Assembly (NCBI GenBank): GCA_002410925.1
Contig: DHPR01000033.1
Coordinates: 431,364-495,363 of the forward strand
From: UBA5359 sp002410925 [NCBI: bacterium UBP13_UBA5359]
GTDB taxonomy: Bacteria; UBP13; UBA5359
Length of the DNA stretch: 64,000 nucleotides
Direction of reading: 5' to 3'
The notes under the pieces are model-generated. The model was not told the origin of the DNA and did not search any database. It saw only the letters and a list, made by a program, of their open reading frames with translations. Numbering within the stretch: position 1 is the first letter of the stretch; every line of letters starts with the position of its first letter. Both the position numbers and the translations under genes were made by a program. Shown here piece after piece: positions 25,217-33,385 of the stretch.

Positions 25217-26923
25217 CTAAGCAAAGGACCGCCGGCGCTCCTGGTCCTGCAGGCCCATGATGACCCGCTTAACTTCGGCGGCGATATCAGACGCCGCAGA
25301 CCGCAGGCCCTCCGGGCTCTGACCCGCTCCGGCGTTGACGTTGACGTTGATGGTATAGCTGGCGCCCGCTCCGGCGCCGATGGCCGCCCCTGTCTGTCGC
25401 CACAGGGACACAGCCCTGTCGCGGTTGTTGGCCAGGGGTATGATAGCCTCCGGACCGGTTTCGCCGGCCCAGGTCAGAGTAGGCCGCCTGATGATGCCGC
25501 CCAGGGCATGCTTGGCCGGAGGCGTGCCTCCTCCACCAAAGGGCCAGAGTTTAGGCGGCTTAACCAGTTTCACCTTGTCAATGAGGCGACCGATCCAGCC
25601 AAAGGCCCGTTTGACGGCACCTGTTATTTTGTCCCAGTTTTTGGCTATCAGGGCGATGATGGCTACTATGGGAATGAAGCGCCCGGCACCCTGAGAACCA
25701 AAGCGGACGAACCACGCCCAGGCCCTACCAAGAGCGGCCACCACCTTATCCCAGTTCTTTACAAGGGCGTAGATAACCCCGATGAGGATCCCTATTCCCA
25801 ACACCAGCAAAAATACCGGATTGGCAGTCATAGCCGCATTAAGCAGCCACTGTTGCGCAGCCAATATCTTCTGTGCAGCAGCAGTGGCCAGCATCCAGCC
25901 ATACCAGAAGGCCATGGCGCCGGCCACTCCCAGAATAATCGGCCCCAGCCAGGACCAGTTCTTCTTCAGGAAATTGAATGTCTTGCTGCCGCCATTCCAG
26001 ATGCCCAAAAATATGGGCGCGATCTTCCGGGCGACGGCAACCATCTTGTCCAGCGCCTTAACGCCGCCGGCCATCTGTCCCGGCAGCTTCGGCCCCAGCC
26101 AGTTCAGCACCTTGGTCACCGCCGGCAGTACACGCAGGCCAATCTCTTCCTGGAAGTCTCCCCAGGCATTCTTCAGCTGGATGACACGGCCCTCCGGTGT
26201 GTTGGCCATCTGCTTTGCCAGGTTGCCGTAGTTCTGCCCGATGACCTTTGTCATCATAGCCACCTTCTGCTCCTGGGTGCCAGTCTTTAAGATTTTCTCC
26301 TGATGCTTGTCAAAGGAAATGCCTACTCGCCGCAGCACCCCCACCTGGCCGGTGAAGACCTTGCCAAGCATGTTGGCGCTTTGCTGCATCTGTTCATTGC
26401 TGACATTGACGCCGTAGGTGCCGACAGCAAGGTCCGCCAGTGATGGCATCAGCTTCTGGATGCTTTTACTCTGCAGCTGATATGTCGCCAGCTGAGAGGC
26501 CCCGTGTACGGCAGTATCGTCACCCACGGTGCTGTAGTTCTGAATGGCCCCGGCCAAGCGCTTTACCTGCTCAATGTCCTTGGGGGTCGTGCCCCGGACG
26601 TTGTTCATGAGTGTCTGTAGGCGCTTCTCGGCGGCCAGGCGCTCATTGGTGTTTTGCGTGACAGACTTTATGGCAGCACCCATCTGCTGCACACCCACAT
26701 AAGTAGCGGCAAAGCCTACCATTCCCTTGAATACAGCCTTGGACATGGAACCGGAAGAGGCGGACGCCCTGGCGCTGGACTTGGCCAGGCTATCATTGGC
26801 GGCGTTAACCCGAAAGACATTCTTGCGGTATGTCTCAAGGTTTCTGGCCGCCTTGCCAAATGTGCCGGTATAGGACGGGTCCAGAACGCCCTTGAGCCTG
26901 GTTACCCAATCACGCGTCGCCAT
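25217..26923 (-). CDS. Tail tape measure protein
   Basis: This 568-residue protein has a helical N-terminal half and hydrophobic segments in the middle (WLGPIILGVAGAMAFWYGWMLA and NPVFLLVLGIGILIGVIYALV). The C-terminus contains WAGETGPEAIIPLANNRD and TINVNVNAGAGQ, which are typical of myophage tape measures. It sets tail length; about 0.15 nm per residue would give a tail near 85 nm. RBS GAGAGGAGG lies upstream. The frameshifted chaperone frame ends inside its first codons. Confidence 0.93.
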   Translation of the reverse strand: MATRDWVTRLKGVLDPSYTGTFGKAARNLETYRKNVFRVNAANDSLAKSSARASASSGSMSKAVFKGMVGFAATYVGVQQMGAAIKSVTQNTNERLAAEKRLQTLMNNVRGTTPKDIEQVKRLAGAIQNYSTVGDDTAVHGASQLATYQLQSKSIQKLMPSLADLAVGTYGVNVSNEQMQQSANMLGKVFTGQVGVLRRVGISFDKHQEKILKTGTQEQKVAMMTKVIGQNYGNLAKQMANTPEGRVIQLKNAWGDFQEEIGLRVLPAVTKVLNWLGPKLPGQMAGGVKALDKMVAVARKIAPIFLGIWNGGSKTFNFLKKNWSWLGPIILGVAGAMAFWYGWMLATAAAQKILAAQQWLLNAAMTANPVFLLVLGIGILIGVIYALVKNWDKVVAALGRAWAWFVRFGSQGAGRFIPIVAIIALIAKNWDKITGAVKRAFGWIGRLIDKVKLVKPPKLWPFGGGGTPPAKHALGGIIRRPTLTWAGETGPEAIIPLANNRDRAVSLWRQTGAAIGAGAGASYTINVNVNAGAGQSPEGLRSAASDIAAEVKRVIMGLQDQERRRSFA

Positions 26924-27430
26924 GGTTAGCCTCCTCTCCCAATTCGCTGTAGATCGCCATCCAGTAGAACAGGTCCATTATAGGCATCCCCTCTGCCTCC
27001 GGCAGGGATGTATACGTGCCCCGGCAGAAGACCAGTATGGCCCTGTCCAGGTCATGCAGGCTGCCTATGAGCCGAAAAAACCTACGGCCAGCCCCAGGGC
27101 CTGCGTGTAATCCCTGACGTCAAAGGAATCCAGCATCTCCGCGGGGATACCGGCCGCTTTGCAGAAGATCATCTCCTGCCCGTCAAGGTCCAACACCACG
27201 CTGGTCACCATGCCGGGCCTCTGCTTAGCCCAGTCACGGATATCCCGCCTGGTTATACGGCCAAAGTCATAAGGGATATCCTTATGTTCCTGACCCTCGA
27301 ATGTGAAAGGGGCTCTCAGCTCGAGAACCCCCTTTGCCTCTATGCCCTGCGTCCTAGCCTCTGCCGCCTGCACATCCGCTGTTGCCGGCTGAACTTCCGC
27401 AGTTTCGTATCTCTCCATTTCCTCACTCAC
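26910..27430 (-). CDS. Tail assembly chaperone, -1 frameshift fusion (gpE+E')
   Basis: If ribosomes slip -1 at 27074-27080, the gpE-like frame continues as RLIGSLHDLDRAILVFCRG and on to LFYWMAIYSELGEEANHGDA, ending at 26910 inside the tape measure start. The extension has no start codon of its own and clear protein character (EAEGMPIMDLFYWM is typical of GT/E' extensions). Making short and long chaperones in a fixed ratio is conserved among tailed phages, just upstream of the tape measure gene, as here. Confidence 0.85.
27065..27430 (-). CDS. Tail assembly chaperone, unshifted product (gpE-like)
   Basis: This 121-residue protein ends ALGLAVGFFGS at 27065. The body (LRAPFTFEGQEHKDIPYDFGRITRRDI) matches small tail assembly proteins found between tube and tape measure genes. 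It starts with a GTG at 27430 or an ATG four codons later. Expected as the major product, with the longer form from frameshifting as the minor one. Confidence 0.85.
   Translation of the reverse strand: MSEEMERYETAEVQPATADVQAAEARTQGIEAKGVLELRAPFTFEGQEHKDIPYDFGRITRRDIRDWAKQRPGMVTSVVLDLDGQEMIFCKAAGIPAEMLDSFDVRDYTQALGLAVGFFGS
27074..27080 (-). other. Slippery heptamer T TTT TTC for -1 frameshifting
   Basis: In the zero frame the codons are GGT TTT TTC GGC, giving an ideal X XXY YYZ heptamer five codons before the stop. Both tRNAs can re-pair on UUU after a one-base slip. GC-rich sequence follows within ten bases and could form a stimulating structure. Confidence 0.85.
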
Positions 27431-27461
27431 GACATACCACCTTCCCCTTCCTGCTATGCCT

Positions 27462-27983
27462 CTACAGGCCCATGTCCGTTCTGACGCCTGCCAGGTAGTC
27501 CACGCCGTTCACCCGGTAGATCATGTTCAGCTTGTCCACCTCAATGGCCTCCTTGTTGTCCACAAAGAGCTTGAGGGCCGTGACCTCGAAGGTCAGCTGC
27601 GTATCCATGCCGGCGCCAGGCTCCAGCTTGCCCAGGTTGGTGCCCTTGGGCACGGCCGTCATATAGACCGCCAGCGGCTTGCTGGAGTATGTCCCCAAGC
27701 CCGTGTCCTGCACCTGTATGGCTGCCCGCACCACCAGCTGGTGCGACCTGGGTTCAGAGAGCGTCGATATGTCTCCCTGCACCACGGTAAAGTCCAGCTG
27801 GCAGGTCATGGAGCCGAAATGCCCCAGGATGGGCACGTCCATTTCCCCGGCTATGCCCAGGCCCTTGAGGCCGTCCGTCAGCGGCTCCAGGTTGGGCAGC
27901 GTGACATTGGCTATGCCCAGCACCCTGGCGTTATCCTCATAGACATGGGCGTTTATAAGTTTCTGTTTCAGTTCGTTGGCCAT
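27462..27983 (-). CDS. Major tail tube protein (gpFII family)
   Basis: This 173-residue protein follows the sheath gene by 13 bases. It contains the tube-family layout: NVTLPNLEPLTDGLKGLGIAGEMDVPI at the start, FTVVQGDISTL, then LTFEVTALKLFVDNKE and IDKLNMIYRVNGVDYL at the end. It polymerises into the inner tube of a contractile tail. Confidence 0.92.
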   Translation of the reverse strand: MANELKQKLINAHVYEDNARVLGIANVTLPNLEPLTDGLKGLGIAGEMDVPILGHFGSMTCQLDFTVVQGDISTLSEPRSHQLVVRAAIQVQDTGLGTYSSKPLAVYMTAVPKGTNLGKLEPGAGMDTQLTFEVTALKLFVDNKEAIEVDKLNMIYRVNGVDYLAGVRTDMGL

Positions 27984-27996
27984 TTATCATCACCCC

Positions 27997-29472
27997 CTAA
28001 AATACGCCTTCATAGTAGGACGGGTCGAACTCCAGGCGCTCCACGATCTCCTCGGCGGGGCTGCTCAGTCCCACGTAGAGATGCAGGACCACCTTGCCGT
28101 CTATCATGTCGGCAATGGGGTTCTCCGTATCGCTGAAGACCACGCGGCCGCCCAGGATGGCTTCCGCTCCCTGCAGGCTGTTGAGCCAGGAGTTCTGGCT
28201 TTCCACGATGGTCTGTATCGTCCGCTTCCGGATGGGATAATCCACCATCTGCAGCCAGGAGACGATAACCGTGTTGCCGATGTAATCCATCATCCTGCGG
28301 TTGGGGATGAAAGCGTCCTTGGGATCGGTGGATGTCGGATAGACCGACGTCCTGTTGCCCCATACCTTCCACTGCCCCTGCAGGTTGATGGCAGTTACTA
28401 CCCCGATACCGTTCAGGTCGTTGGCCTCATCACGGCTCAGTATCACCTCGCCGCCGGCGGCATCCACCAGGCCGTTGCACTGCATACGGTTATTGGACGG
28501 GCTCCAGTAGGGTATGCCTCCGCCCTTCTCCGCATCGGTGCGGGCGATAGCCCCGGCAACGTGCGAGGACATCCAGTAGGTGACGGCGGAGGTCCCGGAT
28601 CCCAGCACCACCTTCGGCCAGCAGGGTATCAGGTGGGCGTCGCTATAGTTGTTGGTGCTCTTCCAGGATGTGACCTCTCCAGCGATATCCGCTCCTGCGG
28701 AAGTGCTGTCGATATCCGCTATGGCCACCGCCTTGAAGCCTCCGCCGTATCCGCCTGCCTTGGCCACCATGGCCGCCATGACGGTAGCATCGTGGCTCCA
28801 GCCGGGGGCAAGGATAAGCGTGGGGATCTTGGCATAGAGAGGGTAAACATTCTCTATGGCCTCAAGGCCCGTCCGCACGTTGCTGGTGTCGCCGCCTATG
28901 ATATCCGCCGCGGCCGTCTCGTCGCCCTCGATGGTCTTGTAGGCGATGCTGACGGTGGAGTCGGCGGCCGGTATGGTGCCGTCTGCCACACGAGTGATGA
29001 CGATCTGACCGTCGTCATCGTAGGCGGCGGTATAGTCGTCGCCCAGGACGAAAGCGTCACCCGCTCCACCCTCGGCCTTTACCACCAGGCTCTGCAGGAC
29101 GGCGTCCTCATCGTCTATGGTGTAGGCTCCGGCCACCAGGTCCACGTCGGCAGCCGGCACAGCCGTGCCGTTGGTCACCGGGTCCAGCACATTGAGGATG
29201 ACCACCGGCCCCACGTTATACAGGCCGAAGTAAACTTTGGCGAACTCGCACAGGCTGAACTTGCTCCAGTCGGCACTGTAGCCGAAGGCGGCCACGAACT
29301 GATCGTAGCTGTAGCATACAACCGGCCGGTTGATCTTATCCGACAGGTCCGCCTCCTCCGTCAGATGTATTGGCGCCGTGCCCACTACAAAGGGCAGGGC
29401 ACTCTCCACCTGCACGGCTGGCAGAATACCCGTCGGCAGCTCATCTATGTAAATACCGTGTCTGTAACTCAT
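27997..29472 (-). CDS. Tail sheath protein (gpFI family)
   Basis: This 491-residue protein has the sheath pattern: an N-terminal GIYIDELPTGILPAVQVESALPFVVGTAP, the middle PTLILAPGWSH, and the C-terminal domain GNRTSVYPTSTDPKDAFIPNRR and MDYIGNTVIVSW. It forms the contractile outer sheath. A start ATG overlaps the stop of the gene before it (position 29472). Confidence 0.95.
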   Translation of the reverse strand: MSYRHGIYIDELPTGILPAVQVESALPFVVGTAPIHLTEEADLSDKINRPVVCYSYDQFVAAFGYSADWSKFSLCEFAKVYFGLYNVGPVVILNVLDPVTNGTAVPAADVDLVAGAYTIDDEDAVLQSLVVKAEGGAGDAFVLGDDYTAAYDDDGQIVITRVADGTIPAADSTVSIAYKTIEGDETAAADIIGGDTSNVRTGLEAIENVYPLYAKIPTLILAPGWSHDATVMAAMVAKAGGYGGGFKAVAIADIDSTSAGADIAGEVTSWKSTNNYSDAHLIPCWPKVVLGSGTSAVTYWMSSHVAGAIARTDAEKGGGIPYWSPSNNRMQCNGLVDAAGGEVILSRDEANDLNGIGVVTAINLQGQWKVWGNRTSVYPTSTDPKDAFIPNRRMMDYIGNTVIVSWLQMVDYPIRKRTIQTIVESQNSWLNSLQGAEAILGGRVVFSDTENPIADMIDGKVVLHLYVGLSSPAEEIVERLEFDPSYYEGVF

Positions 29473-29753
29473 CAGACACTACCTCCTCTCGCATATTCAC
29501 TCACCCTGCGGGCCGCCACGTTATAGGTGGTGCCGCGCTCTCCCATCAGGCGCCTGGCTTCCATATACTCTGCTATGGGTATCAGCAGGGTCCTGACGAA
29601 CGGGCAGCCATCCTCACAGGGCAGCTTCTCCGGCATCGATGAATAGATGCGCGAACATGCCAGCCCCGGCAGGCTCGGCCCGATATAGATAAACGGCCCT
29701 CGCGGAGCCGCCTTACCACTTGTTGTCGTTATACGTCTGGCCATGTTCGTCAT
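29472..29753 (-). CDS. Small phage protein between tail terminator and sheath genes
   Basis: This 93-residue, basic protein with two Cys in ACSRIYSSMPEKLPCEDGCPF has no recognised family. GGAGGAAT lies directly upstream of its ATG, and the gene overlaps the one before it by about 40 bases in another frame. Position suggests a connector or tail-completion factor. Confidence 0.6.
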   Translation of the reverse strand: MTNMARRITTTSGKAAPRGPFIYIGPSLPGLACSRIYSSMPEKLPCEDGCPFVRTLLIPIAEYMEARRLMGERGTTYNVAARRVSEYARGGSV

Positions 29754-30318
29754 ATTCCTCCGTAATGCTGGGCGCTTCCAGCGTAATCTCCGCCGCTATG
29801 AAGTAGTGCGGCCAGCTCTCGGCCGGGTTCTCCGAGCTTCTCCAGGCAAATGGCGGCTTGATCCGGAAGTGGCCACCGTCCAGGAAGCGCTGCTGCAGAA
29901 AGCTGCGGCGCAGGATAGCGACCAAATCCGTAGCCTGCTGATAATCCTCCGCCTCCTCCATATAGACAGCAATCACGATATCCAGCTTGAGATCGTAACT
30001 CGGACCGCTCTCCGTATCCTCCTCCGTCCGATCGTTACCGTCCGTCAGACGCACCAGGATACAGGGTATATCCTGTTGATCCTCCTCCCGGTTGACGCTG
30101 GGATCCAAAAAGCCCTTCCTGATGCGCTCCGTATCCAGCGGCACCAGAAGAGCCGGGCCGCCCTCGGGGTTGGCCGCCTTGAGCATCGGCCAGGCCGTAC
30201 TCCCGCCTTCCAGCAGCACCCGGACAGCGGTCTCGATGCGTCGCAAAACCGCTTCCACCGCCAGGTTTTCATGTGCTCCGGCATAGTGCGGTCCGGGATA
30301 TGTCGTAAGATTGTTCAA
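29713..30318 (-). CDS. Neck / tail completion protein, unassigned
   Basis: This 201-residue protein begins with a TTG overlapping the previous stop (TTTTGA) behind AAAGGTGAG. It is helical at the N-terminus, then alpha/beta (DLKLDIVIAVYMEEAEDYQQATDLVAILRRSF), as in tail terminator proteins. Its position between the minor tail protein Z gene and the sheath gene supports a role at the head-tail junction. No firm family match. Confidence 0.6.
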   Translation of the reverse strand: MNNLTTYPGPHYAGAHENLAVEAVLRRIETAVRVLLEGGSTAWPMLKAANPEGGPALLVPLDTERIRKGFLDPSVNREEDQQDIPCILVRLTDGNDRTEEDTESGPSYDLKLDIVIAVYMEEAEDYQQATDLVAILRRSFLQQRFLDGGHFRIKPPFAWRSSENPAESWPHYFIAAEITLEAPSITEEYDEHGQTYNDNKW

Positions 30319-30908
30319 AATATGCTCACCTTTCCGCGGCCGGAGCCGTGACCCTGCAGGATACGGTCGATCTCATGCGCCATGTTTTTATTGAGCCGCT
30401 CCTGTGCCTGGCGTTGAATCTTGGCATCCACTTCATCGCTGGCCAGCATCTGCACCACCGCCGGACCGAAGTGTTTCTTAATGGGCAGGCGGTCCTTGCC
30501 TTTACGTGTAAAGACCTGCACTCCCCCGCCAACGGTGGCGATAAAGCCGTGCTGCATTCGTCCGCCTTCATTCTTTTTGACAGTGACCTTCAGACCCTTC
30601 TTGGGCCTGACCCCGATGGTGCGCTTGGGCGTAACCCGAAACTTTGACAGGGATATCTTGTCGTAAGTCCCTTTGAGTTCGGCCACCAGCTTTGTCTTGG
30701 TGGCTTTGGTGGTTTTCAGCACACGCAGGACATCTTTGTGCTGGATGATATAGCTATTGCGAACCTCTTTTGCGGCATCGCTCTTTAATCCTGTAAGCGT
30801 CCTGTTCAATGCGGATGCCATGGCTCTGCCGGCCCCGTTCTTGATATGCGACAGTTCACTCAAAGCCCGTCGCATTTGCCGTTCATCAGCAACTATGCTT
30901 ATCTTCAC
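30315..30908 (-). CDS. Prophage minor tail protein Z (GPZ) family
   Basis: This 197-residue, strongly basic protein starts with GTG behind GGAGAAGG. It has the GPZ pattern: a helical start (RALSELSHIKNGAGRAMASALNRT), SYIIQHKDVLRVLKTTKAT, KFRVTPKR and GGRMQHGFIATV. It is thought to act in head-tail joining or tail completion. It overlaps both neighbours by four bases. Confidence 0.85.
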   Translation of the reverse strand: MKISIVADERQMRRALSELSHIKNGAGRAMASALNRTLTGLKSDAAKEVRNSYIIQHKDVLRVLKTTKATKTKLVAELKGTYDKISLSKFRVTPKRTIGVRPKKGLKVTVKKNEGGRMQHGFIATVGGGVQVFTRKGKDRLPIKKHFGPAVVQMLASDEVDAKIQRQAQERLNKNMAHEIDRILQGHGSGRGKVSIF

Positions 30909-31231
30909 GAAGATACCTTCTCCAGAGTCAGCACCAGCATGCCCGCCTCGAGGGCCGTATCCAGCACCCGGTAAGACACACCATTGACGGAGATCTCCTT
31001 GCCGGCCTTTGGCCGGAACGGAATATCCGCCTGCGCCAGGTAGAGCTTGGAGGTATAGACCACCGTCCCGTCCGGGAAGGACAGCGCCTGTTTGTCGCTG
31101 CTGTCCTCATCCAGAACGGCCGGCACGGTGACCGGGGCTTCCCCGGCCACCGATATCAGCATATCCTCGGCAAACTCCTGAACGTTCAGAAACACTCCGG
31201 CGTCTGCCGCTACCTGATCCTTGAAGCCCAT
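30905..31231 (-). CDS. Head-tail joining protein candidate
   Basis: This 108-residue protein with an N-terminal helix (FKDQVAADAGVFLNVQEFAE) and a beta-barrel-like body (RPKAGKEISVNGVSYRVLD) resembles in layout the lambda FII / Gifsy-type adaptor proteins. Family membership is a guess from size, fold pattern and place after the capsid genes. Confidence 0.6.
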   Translation of the reverse strand: MGFKDQVAADAGVFLNVQEFAEDMLISVAGEAPVTVPAVLDEDSSDKQALSFPDGTVVYTSKLYLAQADIPFRPKAGKEISVNGVSYRVLDTALEAGMLVLTLEKVSS

Positions 31232-31232
31232 G

Positions 31233-31604
31233 TCACTCCTCCGCCGTGCCGCCTACCAGAGAAGGATCGATGCCCTCGGGCAGATCGATGTCCGCTCCCT
31301 TGGGGACAGGCTTCGGCGCCGTCTTTGTTTTGCTCTTGCCGGCAGGCTTCTTTGCAGCAGGTTTCTTCTTCCCCGGCGCCGCCTTCTCTACAGGAGCCGC
31401 TTTCCTTTCAGTCACCGCAGCCTCAGCCTTTACAGTCTCCGCCACAGTGCCCTCCGGATCAGCACCGCTCTCTTCGCTCATCCTCAGGATGGCCCCTTTG
31501 CGCAGCAGATAATCCTCATGCCAGTCCGCGGGCAATCTCTCCAGGATGGTTCCGGGGTGGATTATCTCCACCCCGGACCGTATCTTGGTCAGCACCTTAT
31601 ACAT
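31233..31604 (-). CDS. Capsid-adjacent protein with Lys/Ala/Pro-rich low-complexity tail
   Basis: This protein of about 123 residues starts at the ATG 13 bases after AGGGGGTG. Residues 1-45 form a small ordered domain (YKVLTKIRSGVEIIHPGTIL). A long Lys/Ala/Pro/Thr stretch follows (about 60-105), then an acidic end. The basic stretch could bind DNA or capsid surface. It follows the major capsid gene; function unknown. Confidence 0.55.
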   Translation of the reverse strand: MYKVLTKIRSGVEIIHPGTILERLPADWHEDYLLRKGAILRMSEESGADPEGTVAETVKAEAAVTERKAAPVEKAAPGKKKPAAKKPAGKSKTKTAPKPVPKGADIDLPEGIDPSLVGGTAEE

Positions 31605-31614
31605 GGCACACCCC

Positions 31615-32631
31615 CTATTCCAGGACGGTGGCGACGCCCCAGGAGTCGACATCCCTCAGGATCGGCAGCGGCCGGCTCTGCAGCTCGAAGTATTCTGCGT
31701 TGGATTTGGGATCCTCGAAGAAGCGAGGATAACGGTCCACGCGGAAGCTGGCCTTCTTGACGGCGTCGTAGCAGGCGCCGTAATACATCTGGTAGCTGTT
31801 GCGCTCGGCACTGGGGAAGATGACCAGCTTCTTGGCCGGCACGTAAGCCGTGGCCGTGCCGTTCAGGTCATAAGTGGCGCTGTAGACGTAGAGCCACATA
31901 TCGATGCGCGGGATATATCCCACGGATACGACTTCCCCGTTGGCGGTCATCTGCGGCTGCAGAGTGCCGGGCAGGATGTTGCGCTTGTCATACTCCGCCT
32001 GCACGGATGCACTGGCCATAAAGGCAGCATAGACGTCGGCAGGCATAACGCAGGTATCGGGCATAACGCCATGAGATCCCACGTCCAGCTTCCAGGCGGC
32101 CAGATCATCGATCGGCTTGGCGGTGGCATCCGCCCAGTCGGGGTCGGCCGTATAGGTGTTGGTGAAGGAGAGGTCCAGCTCGTCGGCATAGCCATCGCCG
32201 GTCAGCGTCAGCTTGCCGGTAAAGAGCTGCTGGGCTACCATATACTCCTCCAGGCGGTCATGCATCTGGGTGAACTCATCCACCTTCAGCGCCAGATAAG
32301 CAGCCCGCCTGTCCTGGATGCCCATGCCGTTGTAATCCGGCTCCCCGGGCAGCCTCTTCTCCAGGTCTTCCTCGGTGACGATGTCACGCGGGGCCACCAG
32401 GGGAGTGGTGAAGTCCGTGCTGTCCCAGGCGGTCTTCTCCACCACCTTGCCGCCGATGCGCCGGGCCACTATGGGGGCCAGCTTGCGGCCACCCTTGTAC
32501 ATATCCACAGTGCACTTGGCAGTGTCGCTGAAGATAGCCGAGCGGCCGCCAAAGAGCAAATTCCTCAGGAACCTGGGAGCCCTGGGGATGATCCTCACCG
32601 CCGCCAACATCATCTTGGTATATTCGTCCAT
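31615..32631 (-). CDS. Major capsid protein (lambda gpE family)
   Basis: This 338-residue protein matches the Phage_cap_E family: GRRKLAPIVAR-like GGRKLAPIVARRIGG, the P.v.p.d.. segment TPLVAPRDIVTEEDLEKRLPG, LTFTNTY-like region and C-terminal RPLPILRDVDSWGVATVL, the family's ending. It lies after the gpD gene, as in lambda. It should adopt the HK97 fold. Confidence 0.95.
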   Translation of the reverse strand: MDEYTKMMLAAVRIIPRAPRFLRNLLFGGRSAIFSDTAKCTVDMYKGGRKLAPIVARRIGGKVVEKTAWDSTDFTTPLVAPRDIVTEEDLEKRLPGEPDYNGMGIQDRRAAYLALKVDEFTQMHDRLEEYMVAQQLFTGKLTLTGDGYADELDLSFTNTYTADPDWADATAKPIDDLAAWKLDVGSHGVMPDTCVMPADVYAAFMASASVQAEYDKRNILPGTLQPQMTANGEVVSVGYIPRIDMWLYVYSATYDLNGTATAYVPAKKLVIFPSAERNSYQMYYGACYDAVKKASFRVDRYPRFFEDPKSNAEYFELQSRPLPILRDVDSWGVATVLE

Positions 32632-32674
32632 ATTACACCTCGCTTAAAATATAGATACTCCGGTATCTACCGGG

Positions 32675-33328
32675 TTACGCCAGGGTCTTGGGATAGATGC
32701 CTACAGCCTCAAGGGCCGCCTGCACGTCAGCCAGGACGGTGCCGGCATCGTAGCTGAAGGCGCCGCTGTTGGGCTCGCCGTGCACCAGGGCCACGCCGGT
32801 GGCATTGGCATCGTTGGCCACTGTTACGGCAGCCGCCAGAACGGCACAGGCAACGGCCCCACCATCAATGTCGGTCTTGTTGACGCGCTTGTAGTAGCCG
32901 CTGCCGGCCGCTACGGTGATGGTGAACGTATCATCCACAGCGCTGGGGGTAAGCCCTGCCGTCAGGGTAAAGATCACCGGTCCGGCATAGGCAGTGCCCT
33001 CGGCTGCGTTGGGCAGCGCCAGGCCGTCAGGGTCTATCACCCTGTAAACAGCCGCGGCAACCGGATCGGCCGTGGCGGCCGTAATGCAGGTGACCGTGTA
33101 GACGCCCACCTTGCCGGCCGCACCGCGGCTGACAGTGCCGATGGTGGCATTGCCGGTATTGGTGGCCGTACGGGCCCCGGTGGCCGCACCCTTGGTCACC
33201 TTGGCCAGAACGGCACCCTTGGCCAGGGCGCCCTCACCGGCCAGCAAGGTTACCGGCCTGTAAACCTGCGGATGCTCCCCGGCCAGAAACTTATCCGGGG
33301 TATAGCTGGTAGTAGAAGCCAAACTCAT
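32675..33328 (-). CDS. Head decoration protein (lambda gpD-like) with inserted beta domain
   Basis: This protein of about 217 residues begins SLASTTSYTPDKFLAGEHP and QVYRPVTLLAGEGALAKGAVLAKV, the gpD-like N-terminal region, and ends GVYPKTLA-like with KDIDGGAVACAVL-type motif (TDIDGGAVACAVLAAAV). Between them lies an extra domain of about 90 residues (VGVYTVTCITAATADPVAAA ...) absent from lambda gpD. It stabilises the expanded capsid. The ATG six bases after GAGAGGTG is chosen. Confidence 0.9.
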   Translation of the reverse strand: MSLASTTSYTPDKFLAGEHPQVYRPVTLLAGEGALAKGAVLAKVTKGAATGARTATNTGNATIGTVSRGAAGKVGVYTVTCITAATADPVAAAVYRVIDPDGLALPNAAEGTAYAGPVIFTLTAGLTPSAVDDTFTITVAAGSGYYKRVNKTDIDGGAVACAVLAAAVTVANDANATGVALVHGEPNSGAFSYDAGTVLADVQAALEAVGIYPKTLA

Positions 33329-33359
33329 GAAAAACACCTCTCTTTATTTATCGGTCTGA

Positions 33360-33377
33360 TTATTCCACGTGGAATAA
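33360..33377 (+). promoter_or_regulatory. parS-like palindrome, copy 3 (perfect)
   Basis: TTATTCCACGTGGAATAA is a perfect 18-base palindrome in the 57-base gap between the protease and decoration genes. It has the parS centre CACGTG and TATT/AATA outer arms. Confidence 0.65.
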
Positions 33378-33385
33378 CGCTGTTC

